Part shown: positions 48,465-57,839 of the stretch, one piece after another | Layout of the letters: every line of letters begins with the position of its first letter | Position numbering within the stretch: the stretch's first letter is position 1 | Assembly: GCF_001667015.1 (NCBI RefSeq) | Contig: NZ_LZIS01000027.1 | Span: 1-64,000 of the forward strand | Reading direction: 5' to 3' | From: Mycobacterium sp. E3198 | GTDB lineage: Bacteria; Actinomycetota; Actinomycetes; Mycobacteriales; Mycobacteriaceae | Length of the DNA: 64,000 nucleotides | Position numbers and translations under genes: made by a program | Notes under the pieces: generated by a model | The model's database searches: none | Seen by the model: only the letters and a program-made list of their open reading frames with translations | What the model was told of the DNA's origin: nothing

Positions 48465-49316
48465 ATGACATTGACTGGCGAGTCGGGCTCCGCCATACCG
48501 TCGATAGCTCTTAACGACGAAAACACCATGCCGGTGCTCGGCCTGGGCGTCGCGGACCTGTCGGAGGACGAAGCCGAGCGCGCCGTCGCGGCCGCGCTGG
48601 AGATCGGGTGCCGGCTCATCGACACCGCCGCCGCCTACGGCAACGAGGCCGGCGTCGGCCGGGCGATCGCCGCGTCCGGCATCCCGCGCGCGGAGCTGTT
48701 CGTCACCACCAAGCTGGCCACCGCGGACCACGGTTTCAGCAAGGCCCCGGTGGCCTGCAGCGCAAGCCTGGAGCGACTCGGCCTCGACTACGTCGACCTC
48801 TACCTCATTCATTGGCCGGCACCGGGGCAGGGCAAATACGTCGACGCGTTCGGCGGCATGATCCAATCCCGCGGGGAAGGCCATGCCCGCTCGATCGGGG
48901 TGTCCAACTTCACCGAGGACCAGCTCTCGACGGTCATCGACCTGACCTTCGTCACCCCCTCGGTCAACCAGGTCGAGCTGCACCCCCTGCTCAACCAGGC
49001 CGATCTGCGCAAGGCGAATGCGCAGCACAACGTCGTCACGCAGTCCTACACGCCGCTGGTTCTCGGCAAGCTGATGGATAACGCGACGCTGACGTCGGTC
49101 GCCGCCGAATACGGCAAGACGCCCGCGCAGGTTCTGCTCCGGTGGAACGTGCAATTGGGCAATTCGGTGATTTTCCGTTCGAGCAAGCCCGAGCACATCG
49201 CCACCAATGTGGACATTTTCGATTTCGAATTGGCCGGCGAGCACATGGACGCGATCAACGGTCTCAACGACGGCACCCGGCTGCGCCCGGATCCCGATAC
49301 CTACGAAGGCCCGTAG
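48465..49316 (+). CDS. Aldo-keto reductase (Rv2971 ortholog)
   Basis: A 283-residue NADPH-dependent aldo-keto reductase. The catalytic tetrad is D53, Y58, K83 and H116 ([19 protein letters not shown]). It reduces toxic aldehydes and dicarbonyls; the M. tuberculosis ortholog is considered essential and linked with isoniazid effects. The late [11 protein letters not shown] binds NADPH phosphate. Single gene, convergent with the HNH nuclease gene (10 bp). Confidence 0.94.
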   Translation: MTLTGESGSAIPSIALNDENTMPVLGLGVADLSEDEAERAVAAALEIGCRLIDTAAAYGNEAGVGRAIAASGIPRAELFVTTKLATADHGFSKAPVACSASLERLGLDYVDLYLIHWPAPGQGKYVDAFGGMIQSRGEGHARSIGVSNFTEDQLSTVIDLTFVTPSVNQVELHPLLNQADLRKANAQHNVVTQSYTPLVLGKLMDNATLTSVAAEYGKTPAQVLLRWNVQLGNSVIFRSSKPEHIATNVDIFDFELAGEHMDAINGLNDGTRLRPDPDTYEGP

Positions 49317-49326
49317 TCCGTTCCGC

Positions 49327-50037
49327 TTACCCCGCCGGGCAGGTGGCCGCCGCCTGCCGCAGCACACCCGCGGAGGCCTGGTCCACCGGTAATTGGTAGC
49401 CGCGCAGCACGGTGATGAACTGCATGGCGTACTGACACGCGAACGCCGTGTTGGGCGGCATCCACTGGGCCGGCGGCGAGTCGCCTTTGTCCTGGTTGGC
49501 CTGGCCTTGCACGGCCAGCAGGTTGGCCGGGTCGTTGGCGAACCGCAGCCGCTCCGGCGGCGGCCAGCCGTAGGCCCCCATGTCCCAGGCGTAGGCGAGC
49601 GGGACGATGTGGTCGATCTGCACCGCCTCGCCGACCTTGGCGCCGCGCGTAAAGGCGATCGTGGTGTTGGTGTACGGGTCGTGCAGGGTGCCGGTGGCCA
49701 CCGCGTCCGGGCAGCGCTTGATCGACACGTACGTCTTGTCGACGAGATCGCGGTTGAGGATGTCGTCGCGGGTGTCACACCCGTTGTGCCCCAGCGGTGC
49801 ATCGTTGTTGTCGTCCCACGCGTCGCCGAACGCCGGACGCCGGTAGTCGTAGCGGTGGGCCCGCTGGGGTAGCACCGCGACACCGGCCAGCACGTCCGTG
49901 CCGGGTTGCACCGTCGGCACGTCGGCGCGGGCGGCCACTTCGGCTCGCTTGTCGGCCGCCGAGCCCAGCGTCTGATAGGCCACCAGCAGCGCGAGCACCG
50001 CGACCGCCGACAACCACAGCAGGAGCTTGCGATTCAA
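49327..50037 (-). CDS. Exported HNH-type nuclease (Rv2972c ortholog)
   Basis: A 236-residue protein with a signal anchor (NRKLLLWLSAVAVLALLVAYQTLG). The C-terminal half has QIDHIVPLAYAWDMGA, ANDPANLLAVQGQANQDKGD, the HNH/DUF1524 nuclease pattern. Three to five Cys (NGCDTRDD, KRCPDAV, FACQYAM, ATCPAG) suggest disulfides. It probably degrades extracellular DNA. The start is TTG at 50037, overlapping the recG TGA in TTGA; the upstream frame is otherwise unsupported. Confidence 0.85.
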   Translation of the reverse strand: MNRKLLLWLSAVAVLALLVAYQTLGSAADKRAEVAARADVPTVQPGTDVLAGVAVLPQRAHRYDYRRPAFGDAWDDNNDAPLGHNGCDTRDDILNRDLVDKTYVSIKRCPDAVATGTLHDPYTNTTIAFTRGAKVGEAVQIDHIVPLAYAWDMGAYGWPPPERLRFANDPANLLAVQGQANQDKGDSPPAQWMPPNTAFACQYAMQFITVLRGYQLPVDQASAGVLRQAAATCPAG

Positions 50038-52253
50038 GATTTGTCCAGGTAGTCGATTCGATTGGTGTCGGTGAAACGCGCGGCAAGTAAGGCCAATTCG
50101 GCGTTCGACGGGTCTTGCTCGTACGCCTGGACCGCGAAGTCGCGCGCGGCTTCGATGTAGGTTCCGTGGTCGGCCAGCGACAGCAGCCGTAATGTGACCG
50201 CCCTGCCGGATTGGTTGCGGCCCAGCACATCTCCCTCGCGGCGCTCCTTGAGGTCGAGGTCGGCGAGGGCGAACCCGTCCATCGTCTCGGCGACCGCGCG
50301 CAGCCGCCGGCCGGCGTGCGAGGCCGGGGGGACCCAGCTGGCCAGCAGGCACAGGCTCGGATGCTCGCCGCGGCCGATGCGCCCCCGCAGCTGATGCAGC
50401 TGGCTGATGCCGAACCGGTCGGCGTCCATCACCAACATGACCGTGGCGTTGGGGACGTCGACGCCCACCTCGATGACCGTGGTGCACACCAGCACGTCGA
50501 TCTCACCCGCGCGAAACGCCGCCATCGCGGCGTCCTTCTCGTCGGCGGACAGCCGCCCGTGCATGAGCCCCAGCCGCAGGTCCGCCAGCTCCCCGGTGCG
50601 CAGCCGGTCGAAGAGCCCCACCGCGGTCTCCGAAGGCCGGCCGCCCTCCTCACGCTTTTCGGTGTCGTCGGTCTCGTCGATGCGGGGCGCCACCACATAG
50701 GCCTGGCGGCCCGCGGAAACCTCCTCGATGATGCGGTGCCACGCGCGATCGAGCCAGGCGGGCTTGTCGCCGATGAAGATGACGTTGGAGGCGATCGGCC
50801 GGCGTCCGCGCGGAAGTTCGCGCAGCGTCGAGGTCTCCAGGTCGCCGTACACCGTGAGCGCGACGGTGCGCGGGATCGGCGTCGCCGTCATCACCAGCAG
50901 GTGCGGTGTGGTGCCGGCACGGGCCTTGGCGCGCAGTTGATCTCGCTGTTCGACGCCGAATCGATGCTGCTCGTCGACCACCACCATGCCCAGGTTGTGG
51001 AAGTCCACCGCGTCCTGCAGCAGCGCGTGGGTGCCGACGACGATGCCGGCCTGGCCCCCGGCGACCTCGTCGCGGACGTGCTTCTTGTGCGCGGCCGTCA
51101 TGGATCCGGTGAGCAGCTCCACCCGGGTCGCGTTGTCGGCCCCGCCCAGCTGGCCCGCCATCGCCAACTCGCCGAGGACGTCACGGATCGACCGAAGATG
51201 TTGCGCTGCAAGGACTTCCGTGGGAGCCAGCAGCGCGCACTGGTAGCCGGCGTCGACCATCTGCAGCATCGCCAGCACGGCGACGATCGTCTTGCCGGAC
51301 CCGACCTCGCCCTGCAGCAGGCGGTTCATCGGGCGGGTGGCCGCCAGCCCATCGGAAAGCACGTCGAGCACCTCGCGCTGTCCGGCCGTCAGCTCGAAGG
51401 GCAACCGCCGCAACAACTCCGCCGCCAGGCCGTCGTCCCGCCGCGGCGCCGGGGGCCCCGATTCCGACAGCTCACCGTGCCGGCGGGCGACCAGCGCCCA
51501 TTGCAGGCCGACGGCCTCGTCGAACGTCAATCGCTCACGGGCCCTTTGCCGTTCGCGCTCGTCTTCCGAGAGATGGATGGCGCGCAGCGCCTCGTCCTCG
51601 GGGATCAGGCCGAGTTCGGCGCGCAGGGCGGCGGGCAGCGGATCGGGCACCGGGTCGAGGACGTCGAGCACCTGGCGCACGGTGGCGAAGATGTTCCAGC
51701 TCTGCACCCTCGCGCTGGCCGGATAGATCGGGAAGAAATGGTGTTCGAATGCGTCCGCTAGCTCATCGCCGGTGGTGGCATCGGAAGCGTCGGCGATGCT
51801 CTTGAGCGATGCGGTGCCGCGGTTCTTCCCGTCCGGCGACTCAACGATGAGGAATGCGGGGTGCGTCAGCTGCATCTCGTTCCTGAAGAACCCGACCTCC
51901 CCGGACAGCATCACCTTGGTGCCCTTGGTGAGGTCCTTCATGATGTAGTTCGCGTTGAAGAACGTGGCGGTCACCGCACCGCGGCCGGAGCCCAGGGTGA
52001 TGCGGTGACACATCTTCTTCGGGTTCTTCTTCATCGGAAACGACTTGGTGGCGGCGATCGTGTCGACGAGGGTGATGTGTTCACCGGCCGGCGGCTTCTC
52101 GTCGTCGGCGCCCCAGCGGCTCGCGCCCTCGGTGTAACTGCGCGGATAGTGGCGGAGCAGGTCGTCGACCGTTTGGATGCCAAAAAATTCGTCCAGGAGC
52201 GGCACGATTTTGCCGCCCACGACGTAGTCCAGCCGGTCGGACAGCGATGCCAC
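50034..52253 (-). CDS. recG: ATP-dependent DNA helicase RecG
   Basis: A 739-residue RecG that reverses stalled forks and processes Holliday junctions. An N-terminal wedge domain (OB fold, about 50-200) precedes the helicase core with LLQGEVGSGKT, VVVDEQHRFGVEQR, MTATPIPRT, TTVIEVGVDVPNA and QLRGRIGRGEH. GTG at 52253 gives VASLSDRLDYV, 2 bp after the FakA-like gene. It overlaps the nuclease gene downstream. Confidence 0.97.
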   Translation of the reverse strand: MASLSDRLDYVVGGKIVPLLDEFFGIQTVDDLLRHYPRSYTEGASRWGADDEKPPAGEHITLVDTIAATKSFPMKKNPKKMCHRITLGSGRGAVTATFFNANYIMKDLTKGTKVMLSGEVGFFRNEMQLTHPAFLIVESPDGKNRGTASLKSIADASDATTGDELADAFEHHFFPIYPASARVQSWNIFATVRQVLDVLDPVPDPLPAALRAELGLIPEDEALRAIHLSEDERERQRARERLTFDEAVGLQWALVARRHGELSESGPPAPRRDDGLAAELLRRLPFELTAGQREVLDVLSDGLAATRPMNRLLQGEVGSGKTIVAVLAMLQMVDAGYQCALLAPTEVLAAQHLRSIRDVLGELAMAGQLGGADNATRVELLTGSMTAAHKKHVRDEVAGGQAGIVVGTHALLQDAVDFHNLGMVVVDEQHRFGVEQRDQLRAKARAGTTPHLLVMTATPIPRTVALTVYGDLETSTLRELPRGRRPIASNVIFIGDKPAWLDRAWHRIIEEVSAGRQAYVVAPRIDETDDTEKREEGGRPSETAVGLFDRLRTGELADLRLGLMHGRLSADEKDAAMAAFRAGEIDVLVCTTVIEVGVDVPNATVMLVMDADRFGISQLHQLRGRIGRGEHPSLCLLASWVPPASHAGRRLRAVAETMDGFALADLDLKERREGDVLGRNQSGRAVTLRLLSLADHGTYIEAARDFAVQAYEQDPSNAELALLAARFTDTNRIDYLDKS

Positions 52254-52255
52254 GG

Positions 52256-53926
52256 CTACTCGACCCCGATCAGCAGGACGTCGCCGCGGTGGCCGGTGCG
52301 GTAGGTCATCAGCTCGGTGCCCGGGTGATGGTCGTGCACGTGGTCCTGCAGGATGTCGCCCACGGCGGCGGCCTCGTCCTCGTCCTCGATGCCCGCGCCG
52401 ATCAACACGGTCACCAGGTCGCCGCCCGACGCCAGCAGCAGATCGAGCAGGCCGATCGCCGCCGCGGCCGCATCGGCGGCCACGATGAGCACCTCGTCGC
52501 CGGCGATGCCCAGGCCGTCGCCCGGCTGGCAGCGGCCGGCCCACGTCAGCGCGCTCCCCGTCGCGATGCGCACCGACCCGTGCCGGGACGCGCCGGCCGC
52601 GCGGGCCATGGTGAAGCCGTCGTCGACCGCCTGGCGTTCCGCCTCGTGCACGGCCAGGGCGGCCAGCCCCTGAACCATCGACCCGGTCGGGATCGGGACC
52701 ACGTCGATGCCCCACCCGATGGCCGCCGTGCACCCGGCCACCAGCTCCTCGGCGGCCACATACCCGTTGGGCAGCACCATCACCTGGGCGGCGCCGGTGT
52801 CGACCACGGCCCGCACCAGCTGGTGGGCGCTGACGTTCGCGTCCGGGTCGGGCCGCAGCACGCAGGCGCCCTCGGCGGCGAACAGCTCGGCGGCGCCCTC
52901 GCCGTCGACGACGGCCAGCACGGCCCGTTCGCGCGTCCAGCCGCCCGCCGGCAGCCCGGCGGCTCCGGAGCTCAGCGCCGAGATGACGATCCGGCTGAGC
53001 CGCCCCGCGGCCAGGCCCGCCTCGACGGCGGCCCCGGCGTCGTCGGTGTGCACGTGCACGGAGTAGCTGTCGATCCGGGTGGATTCTTCCGCGGCGGCCT
53101 GCGCCAGCGCGACGGATTCCCCGAGTTCCTCGAGCCGATTGCGCAGCTGGTTGGCGGCGGCCTGCTCGCAGCCGTCCAGCCGGTACATCACCTCGAACTG
53201 GGGCCCCGGGCGTTCGGCGGGGGCTTGCGGCTCCGGGGCGCGCGGGGAAGGCTCGTAGACCGTGCGGGCGGGCGCCTGCCCACCGATGGTGCAACGCAGC
53301 GCGTCCAGCAGCACGAGCAGGCCGCGCGCGCCGGCGTCCACCGCGCCGGCGTCGGCCAGGACGTCGAGCTGCTCGGGGGTTTTTTCCAGCGCGACCACCG
53401 CGGCGTCGCCGGCGGCCGTGATCGCCGCGGACAGCCCGTCTTCGGCGCCTTTTTCGACGGCGTCGGCGGCGGCCCTCAACACCGAGACGATGGTGCCGGG
53501 CACCTCGTCGCCCCCCATGGAGGCGATGACGAGCTCGACGCCACGCTGCAGCCCGGCCCCGAGGACGGCCGCGTCCATGTGGCGCAGCTCACCGCCGGCG
53601 CTTACCGCCGCGGCCGCGGTGACATCGGCGATCCCCCGCAGGATCTGCGACAGGATCACCCCGGAATTGCCGCGGGCGCCGTTCAGCGCGCCGGAGGACA
53701 GGGCCGCCGCCACCCGGGCCACGCAGCCCTCGGCGGCGGCTCCCGCGTTCGCCTCCGCCAACGCCGAACGCATGGTGAACAGCATGTTCGCGCCGGTGTC
53801 GGAATCGGCGACCGGAAACACGTTGAGCCGGTTGATCTCGTCGATGTGGGTGATCAAATCGCTGACGGCGGTGTGGGCCCAGTCCCGCAGGGTCGCCGCG
53901 CTCAGCAGCGCATCCGACGTGCCCAA
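52256..53926 (-). CDS. DAK-domain kinase, FakA/DhaL-like
   Basis: A 556-residue protein. The N-terminal DhaL-type ATP domain has NVFPVADSDTGANM and NGARGNSGVILSQ, with the acidic Mg-binding residues conserved; the C-terminal half (about 270-556) is the DAK1-like region of FakA. FakA with FakB phosphorylates fatty acids taken up from outside; no FakB is seen here. The TTG at 53926 is placed 7 bases after GGGAGGT. In M. tuberculosis, as I recall, this is split into Rv2974c and Rv2975c; here it is one gene. Confidence 0.85.
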   Translation of the reverse strand: MGTSDALLSAATLRDWAHTAVSDLITHIDEINRLNVFPVADSDTGANMLFTMRSALAEANAGAAAEGCVARVAAALSSGALNGARGNSGVILSQILRGIADVTAAAAVSAGGELRHMDAAVLGAGLQRGVELVIASMGGDEVPGTIVSVLRAAADAVEKGAEDGLSAAITAAGDAAVVALEKTPEQLDVLADAGAVDAGARGLLVLLDALRCTIGGQAPARTVYEPSPRAPEPQAPAERPGPQFEVMYRLDGCEQAAANQLRNRLEELGESVALAQAAAEESTRIDSYSVHVHTDDAGAAVEAGLAAGRLSRIVISALSSGAAGLPAGGWTRERAVLAVVDGEGAAELFAAEGACVLRPDPDANVSAHQLVRAVVDTGAAQVMVLPNGYVAAEELVAGCTAAIGWGIDVVPIPTGSMVQGLAALAVHEAERQAVDDGFTMARAAGASRHGSVRIATGSALTWAGRCQPGDGLGIAGDEVLIVAADAAAAAIGLLDLLLASGGDLVTVLIGAGIEDEDEAAAVGDILQDHVHDHHPGTELMTYRTGHRGDVLLIGVE

Positions 53927-54107
53927 GCGACCCACCTCCCTCGGAGCCTCCCGCGCCGGCCCCCGGTGGGCGCCAGCGTAGCCCGGCGACGACGCGCGCG
54001 GCGGCCGGCCACCGCGGCACACCCGCTGCCTGAGCGCACCGGCGCATTGAGCCTAGCCAGAGCTGGTGACAGCCCCGGGGCTACGCCGCCGGGGGGTGTG
54101 GATCGTT

Positions 54108-54137
54108 TTGGTGGTTGCCTATGTCAGTCGGTATCCT
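54108..54137 (+). promoter_or_regulatory. Candidate rpmB promoter
   Basis: TTGGTG (54108-54113) and TATCCT (54132-54137) with an 18-bp spacer, giving a leader of about 65 bases before the rpmB ATG. The -10 fits TAnnnT; the -35 only the TTG part. Confidence 0.35.
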
Positions 54138-54208
54138 GGGCTGGCCCGAGTCATTCCGGGCTGTCCCGGCCACCTGCCGGACCCCGAACCATTTGAGGAG
54201 CTTGAACC

Positions 54209-54403
54209 ATGGCCGCTGTGTGCGATATCTGCGGGAAAGGCCCCGGCTTCGGCAAGTCGGTGTCGCACTCCCACCGCCGCACCAGCCGCCGGTGGGACCC
54301 CAACGTCCAGACCGTGCACGTCGTGACCCGTCCCGGCGGCAACAGGCAGCGGCTGAACGTCTGCACGTCCTGCATCAAGGCCGGCAAGGTCGTCCGGGGC
54401 TAA
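54209..54403 (+). CDS. rpmB: Ribosomal protein L28, zinc-binding (C+) form
   Basis: A 64-residue bL28. It keeps two Cys pairs, CDICGKG near the front and CTSCIKAG near the end, that bind zinc. Mycobacteria carry a zinc-free paralog elsewhere for zinc starvation; this is the zinc-containing copy. GAGGAG lies 9 bases before the ATG. Divergent from the FakA-like gene and convergent with the mycofactocin-type SDR. Confidence 0.95.
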   Translation: MAAVCDICGKGPGFGKSVSHSHRRTSRRWDPNVQTVHVVTRPGGNRQRLNVCTSCIKAGKVVRG

Positions 54404-54414
54404 CTCGCCGCGCG

Positions 54415-55236
54415 TCACATGACGACGTGACCGGCGTCCACCGGTATCGAAACGCCGGTGACGTATCGCGACCGCGGGCCCACGAGCCACAGCACCGCTT
54501 CGGTGACGTCGCGCGGCTCGACCAGCGGCACCCCGGGCAGCAGCGTCTGCGAGACGGCCGGGTTCGGGTTCTCCAACATCCGGTTCGCCACGAAGTCGTT
54601 CAGAATCATCGGCGTCGCGACCCCGCTGGGGTTGACCGAGTTGACTCGAATCTTGTGCTGCGCATACGCGTTGGCCGCCGAGCGCATCAGCCCCACCACG
54701 GCGTGCTTGGAGGCGGCGTAGCCGAACATCGCCGCGCTGCCGTCACCGCCCTTGCCGGTCAGCCCCTGCGCCGAACTGACCAGCACAACCGAACCGCCCC
54801 GACCCTTGCGGATGATCGACGGCACCGTCGCCAGCATCGTGTGCCATACGCCTTTGAGGTTCGTGTCGACGATCGTGTTGAACACCGGTTCTGAGTGGGT
54901 GTCGGTGTCGCCGATCGCCACCACCCCGGCGTTGGCGATGACGATGTCGATCTCGCCGAGCTCGTCGATCCCGGCCCGCACCCCGGCCTCCAGCTGTGCG
55001 AGGTCGCGCACGTCGGCGACGACGGGGACGACCTTGCGGCCCGCGTCGGCGACCAGCCGCGCGGTCTCGTCGAGGTCGGCTTTGGTGCCCAGCGGGTAGG
55101 GAATCGCGTCGATGTCGGCGCAGATGTCCACGGCGATGATGTCGGCGCCCTGCTCGGCCAGCGCGACGGCGTGGCTGCGGCCCTGGCCGCGCGCGGCGCC
55201 GGTGATGACGGCGACGGTGTCGTCGAGTTCACCCAT
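54415..55236 (-). CDS. Mycofactocin-type short-chain dehydrogenase
   Basis: A 273-residue SDR. Cofactor motif TGAARGQGRSHAV (12-24), catalytic S154/S155, Y173 and K177. After the third strand (ADIIAVDIC) comes an insert IDAIPYPLGTKADLDETARL, the mark of the SDR subgroup that holds NAD tightly and uses mycofactocin as electron acceptor. The substrate is probably an alcohol or steroid-like compound. It overlaps the next SDR gene by 8 bp. This begins an island absent between rpmB and ung in M. tuberculosis. Confidence 0.88.
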   Translation of the reverse strand: MGELDDTVAVITGAARGQGRSHAVALAEQGADIIAVDICADIDAIPYPLGTKADLDETARLVADAGRKVVPVVADVRDLAQLEAGVRAGIDELGEIDIVIANAGVVAIGDTDTHSEPVFNTIVDTNLKGVWHTMLATVPSIIRKGRGGSVVLVSSAQGLTGKGGDGSAAMFGYAASKHAVVGLMRSAANAYAQHKIRVNSVNPSGVATPMILNDFVANRMLENPNPAVSQTLLPGVPLVEPRDVTEAVLWLVGPRSRYVTGVSIPVDAGHVVM

Positions 55237-56131
55237 GCGTGGGCACCTCCAGTTTCGTGCCGGTCTCCCGCTCGGCGAACGCGACGAGGCGGGCGGCGGC
55301 GTCGTAGTCGCACGCGAGCACCGAGCGGCCGATGAGTACCGGGCCGCCGCGCAGCCCCATCCTGCCGCTCACGCCGACATAGCTGCCCGGCGGCACCGGT
55401 TCGCTGATGCAGTACAGGGTGGGGGCGGCGCCCTCGTTGATGTCGTTGGCCAGCCGGTCGGCGACGATCTTGACCGCCTTGTGTGACAACGACATCAGCG
55501 GCGAATCGGACAGGTGCGACAGGTTCGACGCCACCCACCCCGGGTGGGTGAGGTGGCTGACGATCGGCGATCCGGCGGCGCGCAGCCGGCGGTCCAGCTC
55601 GAGCCCCCACAACATCACCGCGAGCTTGGACTGGCCGTAGGCCCCCAGCCTCGTCCACTTGTGCCGGCGCAGGTGCGGGTCGTCGAGGCGCAACGCCGCG
55701 TGCCGGTGGGCGTCGGAGCCCACATTGATGATCTGCGTACGCACCCGGGGCAACAACAGGTTGGTCAGCGCGAACGGGCCGAGCAGGTTGGTGCCCAGCG
55801 TCATCTCGAAGCCGTCGACGGTGTCGGTGCGCCGATCGGTCAGGGTGCCGGCGTTGTTGATCAGGATGTCGATGGGCCCGTCGATCAGATCGGGGAAGGC
55901 GCGCACCGAAGACAGGTCGGCGAGGTCGAGCTTCGCCACGGTGGTGGAGCCACCCATCTCGGCGGCGCGCCGCTCGCCGAGTTCCGTGTTGCGCACGGCC
56001 AGAACCACATGGGCGCCGGCGCGGGCGAGGGCGCGCGAGGTGCCCAACCCGACGCCGTTGGTGGCGCCGGTCACGATGATTCGTTTGCCGCTCAACTCGC
56101 CCAGCCGACTCGGCGTCCACGGTGACGTCAC
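55229..56131 (-). CDS. Short-chain dehydrogenase/reductase
   Basis: A 300-residue SDR of the retinol-dehydrogenase/oxidoreductase type. TGATNGVGLGTS and INNAGTL near the front, VGSDAH at the Ser position and YGQSK as the catalytic Tyr/Lys. Substrate unknown. The start is uncertain: GTG at 56131 is chosen because a -10-like TATTCT ends 8 bases before it, which would make a leaderless transcript; TTG at 56140 would add three codons. Divergent from the NTF2-like gene with about 50 bp between. Confidence 0.8.
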   Translation of the reverse strand: MTSPWTPSRLGELSGKRIIVTGATNGVGLGTSRALARAGAHVVLAVRNTELGERRAAEMGGSTTVAKLDLADLSSVRAFPDLIDGPIDILINNAGTLTDRRTDTVDGFEMTLGTNLLGPFALTNLLLPRVRTQIINVGSDAHRHAALRLDDPHLRRHKWTRLGAYGQSKLAVMLWGLELDRRLRAAGSPIVSHLTHPGWVASNLSHLSDSPLMSLSHKAVKIVADRLANDINEGAAPTLYCISEPVPPGSYVGVSGRMGLRGGPVLIGRSVLACDYDAAARLVAFAERETGTKLEVPTHG

Positions 56132-56139
56132 GGCGACCA

Positions 56140-56145
56140 AGAATA
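56140..56145 (-). promoter_or_regulatory. -10 element for a leaderless SDR transcript
   Basis: TATTCT on the minus strand, ending 8 bases before the GTG at 56131. No ribosome site precedes this gene, and leaderless transcripts are common in mycobacteria. No clear -35. Confidence 0.3.
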
Positions 56146-56183
56146 GTGGGAGGTTCTATGTAAATGGGGGCAGGTCTGCCAAC

Positions 56184-56636
56184 ATGGTCGGCGTGGGCGA
56201 CAGCGCGACGGAAATCAACAACCTGATTTACACCTACGCTGAGCTCCTGGACCGCGGTGATCTGGACAGCGTGGCCCGGCTCTTCGAGTACGGCCGCATC
56301 TGCGGGGTGGAGAACGGCCCACCGGAGACGGTGTTCGCGGGGTCCGCCAGAGTGCGCGAGATGTACGACATGGCAACGCGCCTCTACGAGGACGGCACCC
56401 CCAAGACCAAGCACAACACCACCAACGTGCAGCTGCACATCGACGACGCCGCGGGAACCGCACGCAGCACGTCGTACTACTGCGTCACCCAGGCCACCCC
56501 CGATCTGCCGCTCCAGGTGATCGTGACCGGGCACTACAAGGACACCTTCCAACGGATCGACGGCGTCTGGCACTTCGAGAGCCGGACCATGTTCGTCGAC
56601 CAGGTCGGCGACGTCAGCCAGCACCTGAAGTTCTGA
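56184..56636 (+). CDS. SnoaL-like NTF2-fold protein
   Basis: A 150-residue NTF2-like protein (EINNLIYTYAELLDRGDLDSVARLF, TKHNTTNVQLHIDD, closing DGVWHFESRTMF). Relatives include steroid isomerases, dehydratases and aromatic dioxygenase small subunits; activity unknown. First gene of a rightward operon with the sulfotransferase (3 bp), DUF1214 protein and an SDR. ATG at 56184. Confidence 0.78.
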   Translation: MVGVGDSATEINNLIYTYAELLDRGDLDSVARLFEYGRICGVENGPPETVFAGSARVREMYDMATRLYEDGTPKTKHNTTNVQLHIDDAAGTARSTSYYCVTQATPDLPLQVIVTGHYKDTFQRIDGVWHFESRTMFVDQVGDVSQHLKF

Positions 56637-56639
56637 CCG

Positions 56640-57839
56640 GTGGGGCACCTCGACCCATTCGACCCCGCCGCCGTCATGGCCGACGCCCAACGCAAGGAAT
56701 CGCTGGACGACTGGGGCCCCGGCGAGTTCGAACGCCCGCTGCGCGTGCTGCTGGCCGACTACGACCGCGCCGACCTCAACTCCATCGGAATCCACCTCCT
56801 GCGGTCGGGCATCGTGCACAGCCTGCGGATGCGGTTGCGGGCAGCCGAGTGGATCCGCCGCCACCCGGAGATCCTCGAGGAGCACATCACCGCGCCGGTC
56901 GTCGTCGTCGGGATGATGCGCAGCGGCACCACCCTGCTGCAGCGACTGCTGGCCGCCGACCCGCGCTTCGCCTGCGCCTACGGCTGGGAGGTGGTCGAGG
57001 TCGCGCCGCGACTGGACCACCCATTCGCCGGCGTCGATCCGCGCATCGCCGTCAGCGAGGCGCGGGAGGCCAAGTCCCGCGAACTCGCGCCCGAGCTGTT
57101 CGCCATCCATCCGATGTACGCGCGCGAGGCCGAGGAGGAGATCGTCTTTTTGGCCGACGCGTTCCTGTCGCACGTCCCCGAGTCCGGGGCCCACCTACCG
57201 CATTATCGGTCCTGGCTCGACGAGCAGGATTTCTCGCCGGCCTACGACCACCTGCACCGCATGCTGCAATTCCTGCAGTGGCAGAAACGGCAAGGATTCT
57301 TCGGCGGCGGTCCGCCGCCGCGACGGTGGGTGCTCAAATCACCGGCGCACCTGGGCTATCTGGACGTGCTGCGCGCGCGGTTTCCCGACGCGCACATCGT
57401 CCACATGCATCGCGACCCGCGCGCCACGATCGCGTCGGGAGCCAGCCTGAATGCCACCCTGCACGCGATGCACGCCGACGCCGTCGACAAGCCCCGGGTG
57501 GGCGCGCAGTGGCTGGAGCGGATGGGCTGGACCAATGACCGGGCGATGGCGCTGCGCGACACCTGGGCCGACCAGGCATCCCGGGTCACCGACATCGGCT
57601 TCGACGAGGCGGTGGCCGATCCGATCGGTCAGGTGGCCCGCGTCTACGACGCCGTCGGCCTGCCGCTCACCGCGCGGGCCGAAGAGGCGATGCGGCGCTG
57701 GCTCACCGACCGTCCCCGCGAGCTGCCGCGCCCGCCGTACGCCCTGGCGGACTTCGGCCTGCGCCCCGAGCAGGTCGACGAACGCTTCACGTTGTACGAC
57801 AAACGTTTTGAGCAATACATAGGAGAACCGCATGGCTGA
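56640..57839 (+). CDS. PAPS-dependent sulfotransferase family protein
   Basis: A 399-residue sulfotransferase. The 5'-phosphosulfate loop is VVGMMRSGTTLLQRLL (R94-L100) and the 3'-phosphate site HMHRDPRATIASG near 257. A helical N-terminal region precedes it. Such enzymes move sulfate from PAPS to a hydroxyl on a lipid, sterol or glycan. MAC-like mycobacteria have many. GTG at 56640, 3 bp after the NTF2-like gene; its end overlaps the DUF1214 gene by 8 bp. Confidence 0.87.
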   Translation: MGHLDPFDPAAVMADAQRKESLDDWGPGEFERPLRVLLADYDRADLNSIGIHLLRSGIVHSLRMRLRAAEWIRRHPEILEEHITAPVVVVGMMRSGTTLLQRLLAADPRFACAYGWEVVEVAPRLDHPFAGVDPRIAVSEAREAKSRELAPELFAIHPMYAREAEEEIVFLADAFLSHVPESGAHLPHYRSWLDEQDFSPAYDHLHRMLQFLQWQKRQGFFGGGPPPRRWVLKSPAHLGYLDVLRARFPDAHIVHMHRDPRATIASGASLNATLHAMHADAVDKPRVGAQWLERMGWTNDRAMALRDTWADQASRVTDIGFDEAVADPIGQVARVYDAVGLPLTARAEEAMRRWLTDRPRELPRPPYALADFGLRPEQVDERFTLYDKRFEQYIGEPHG

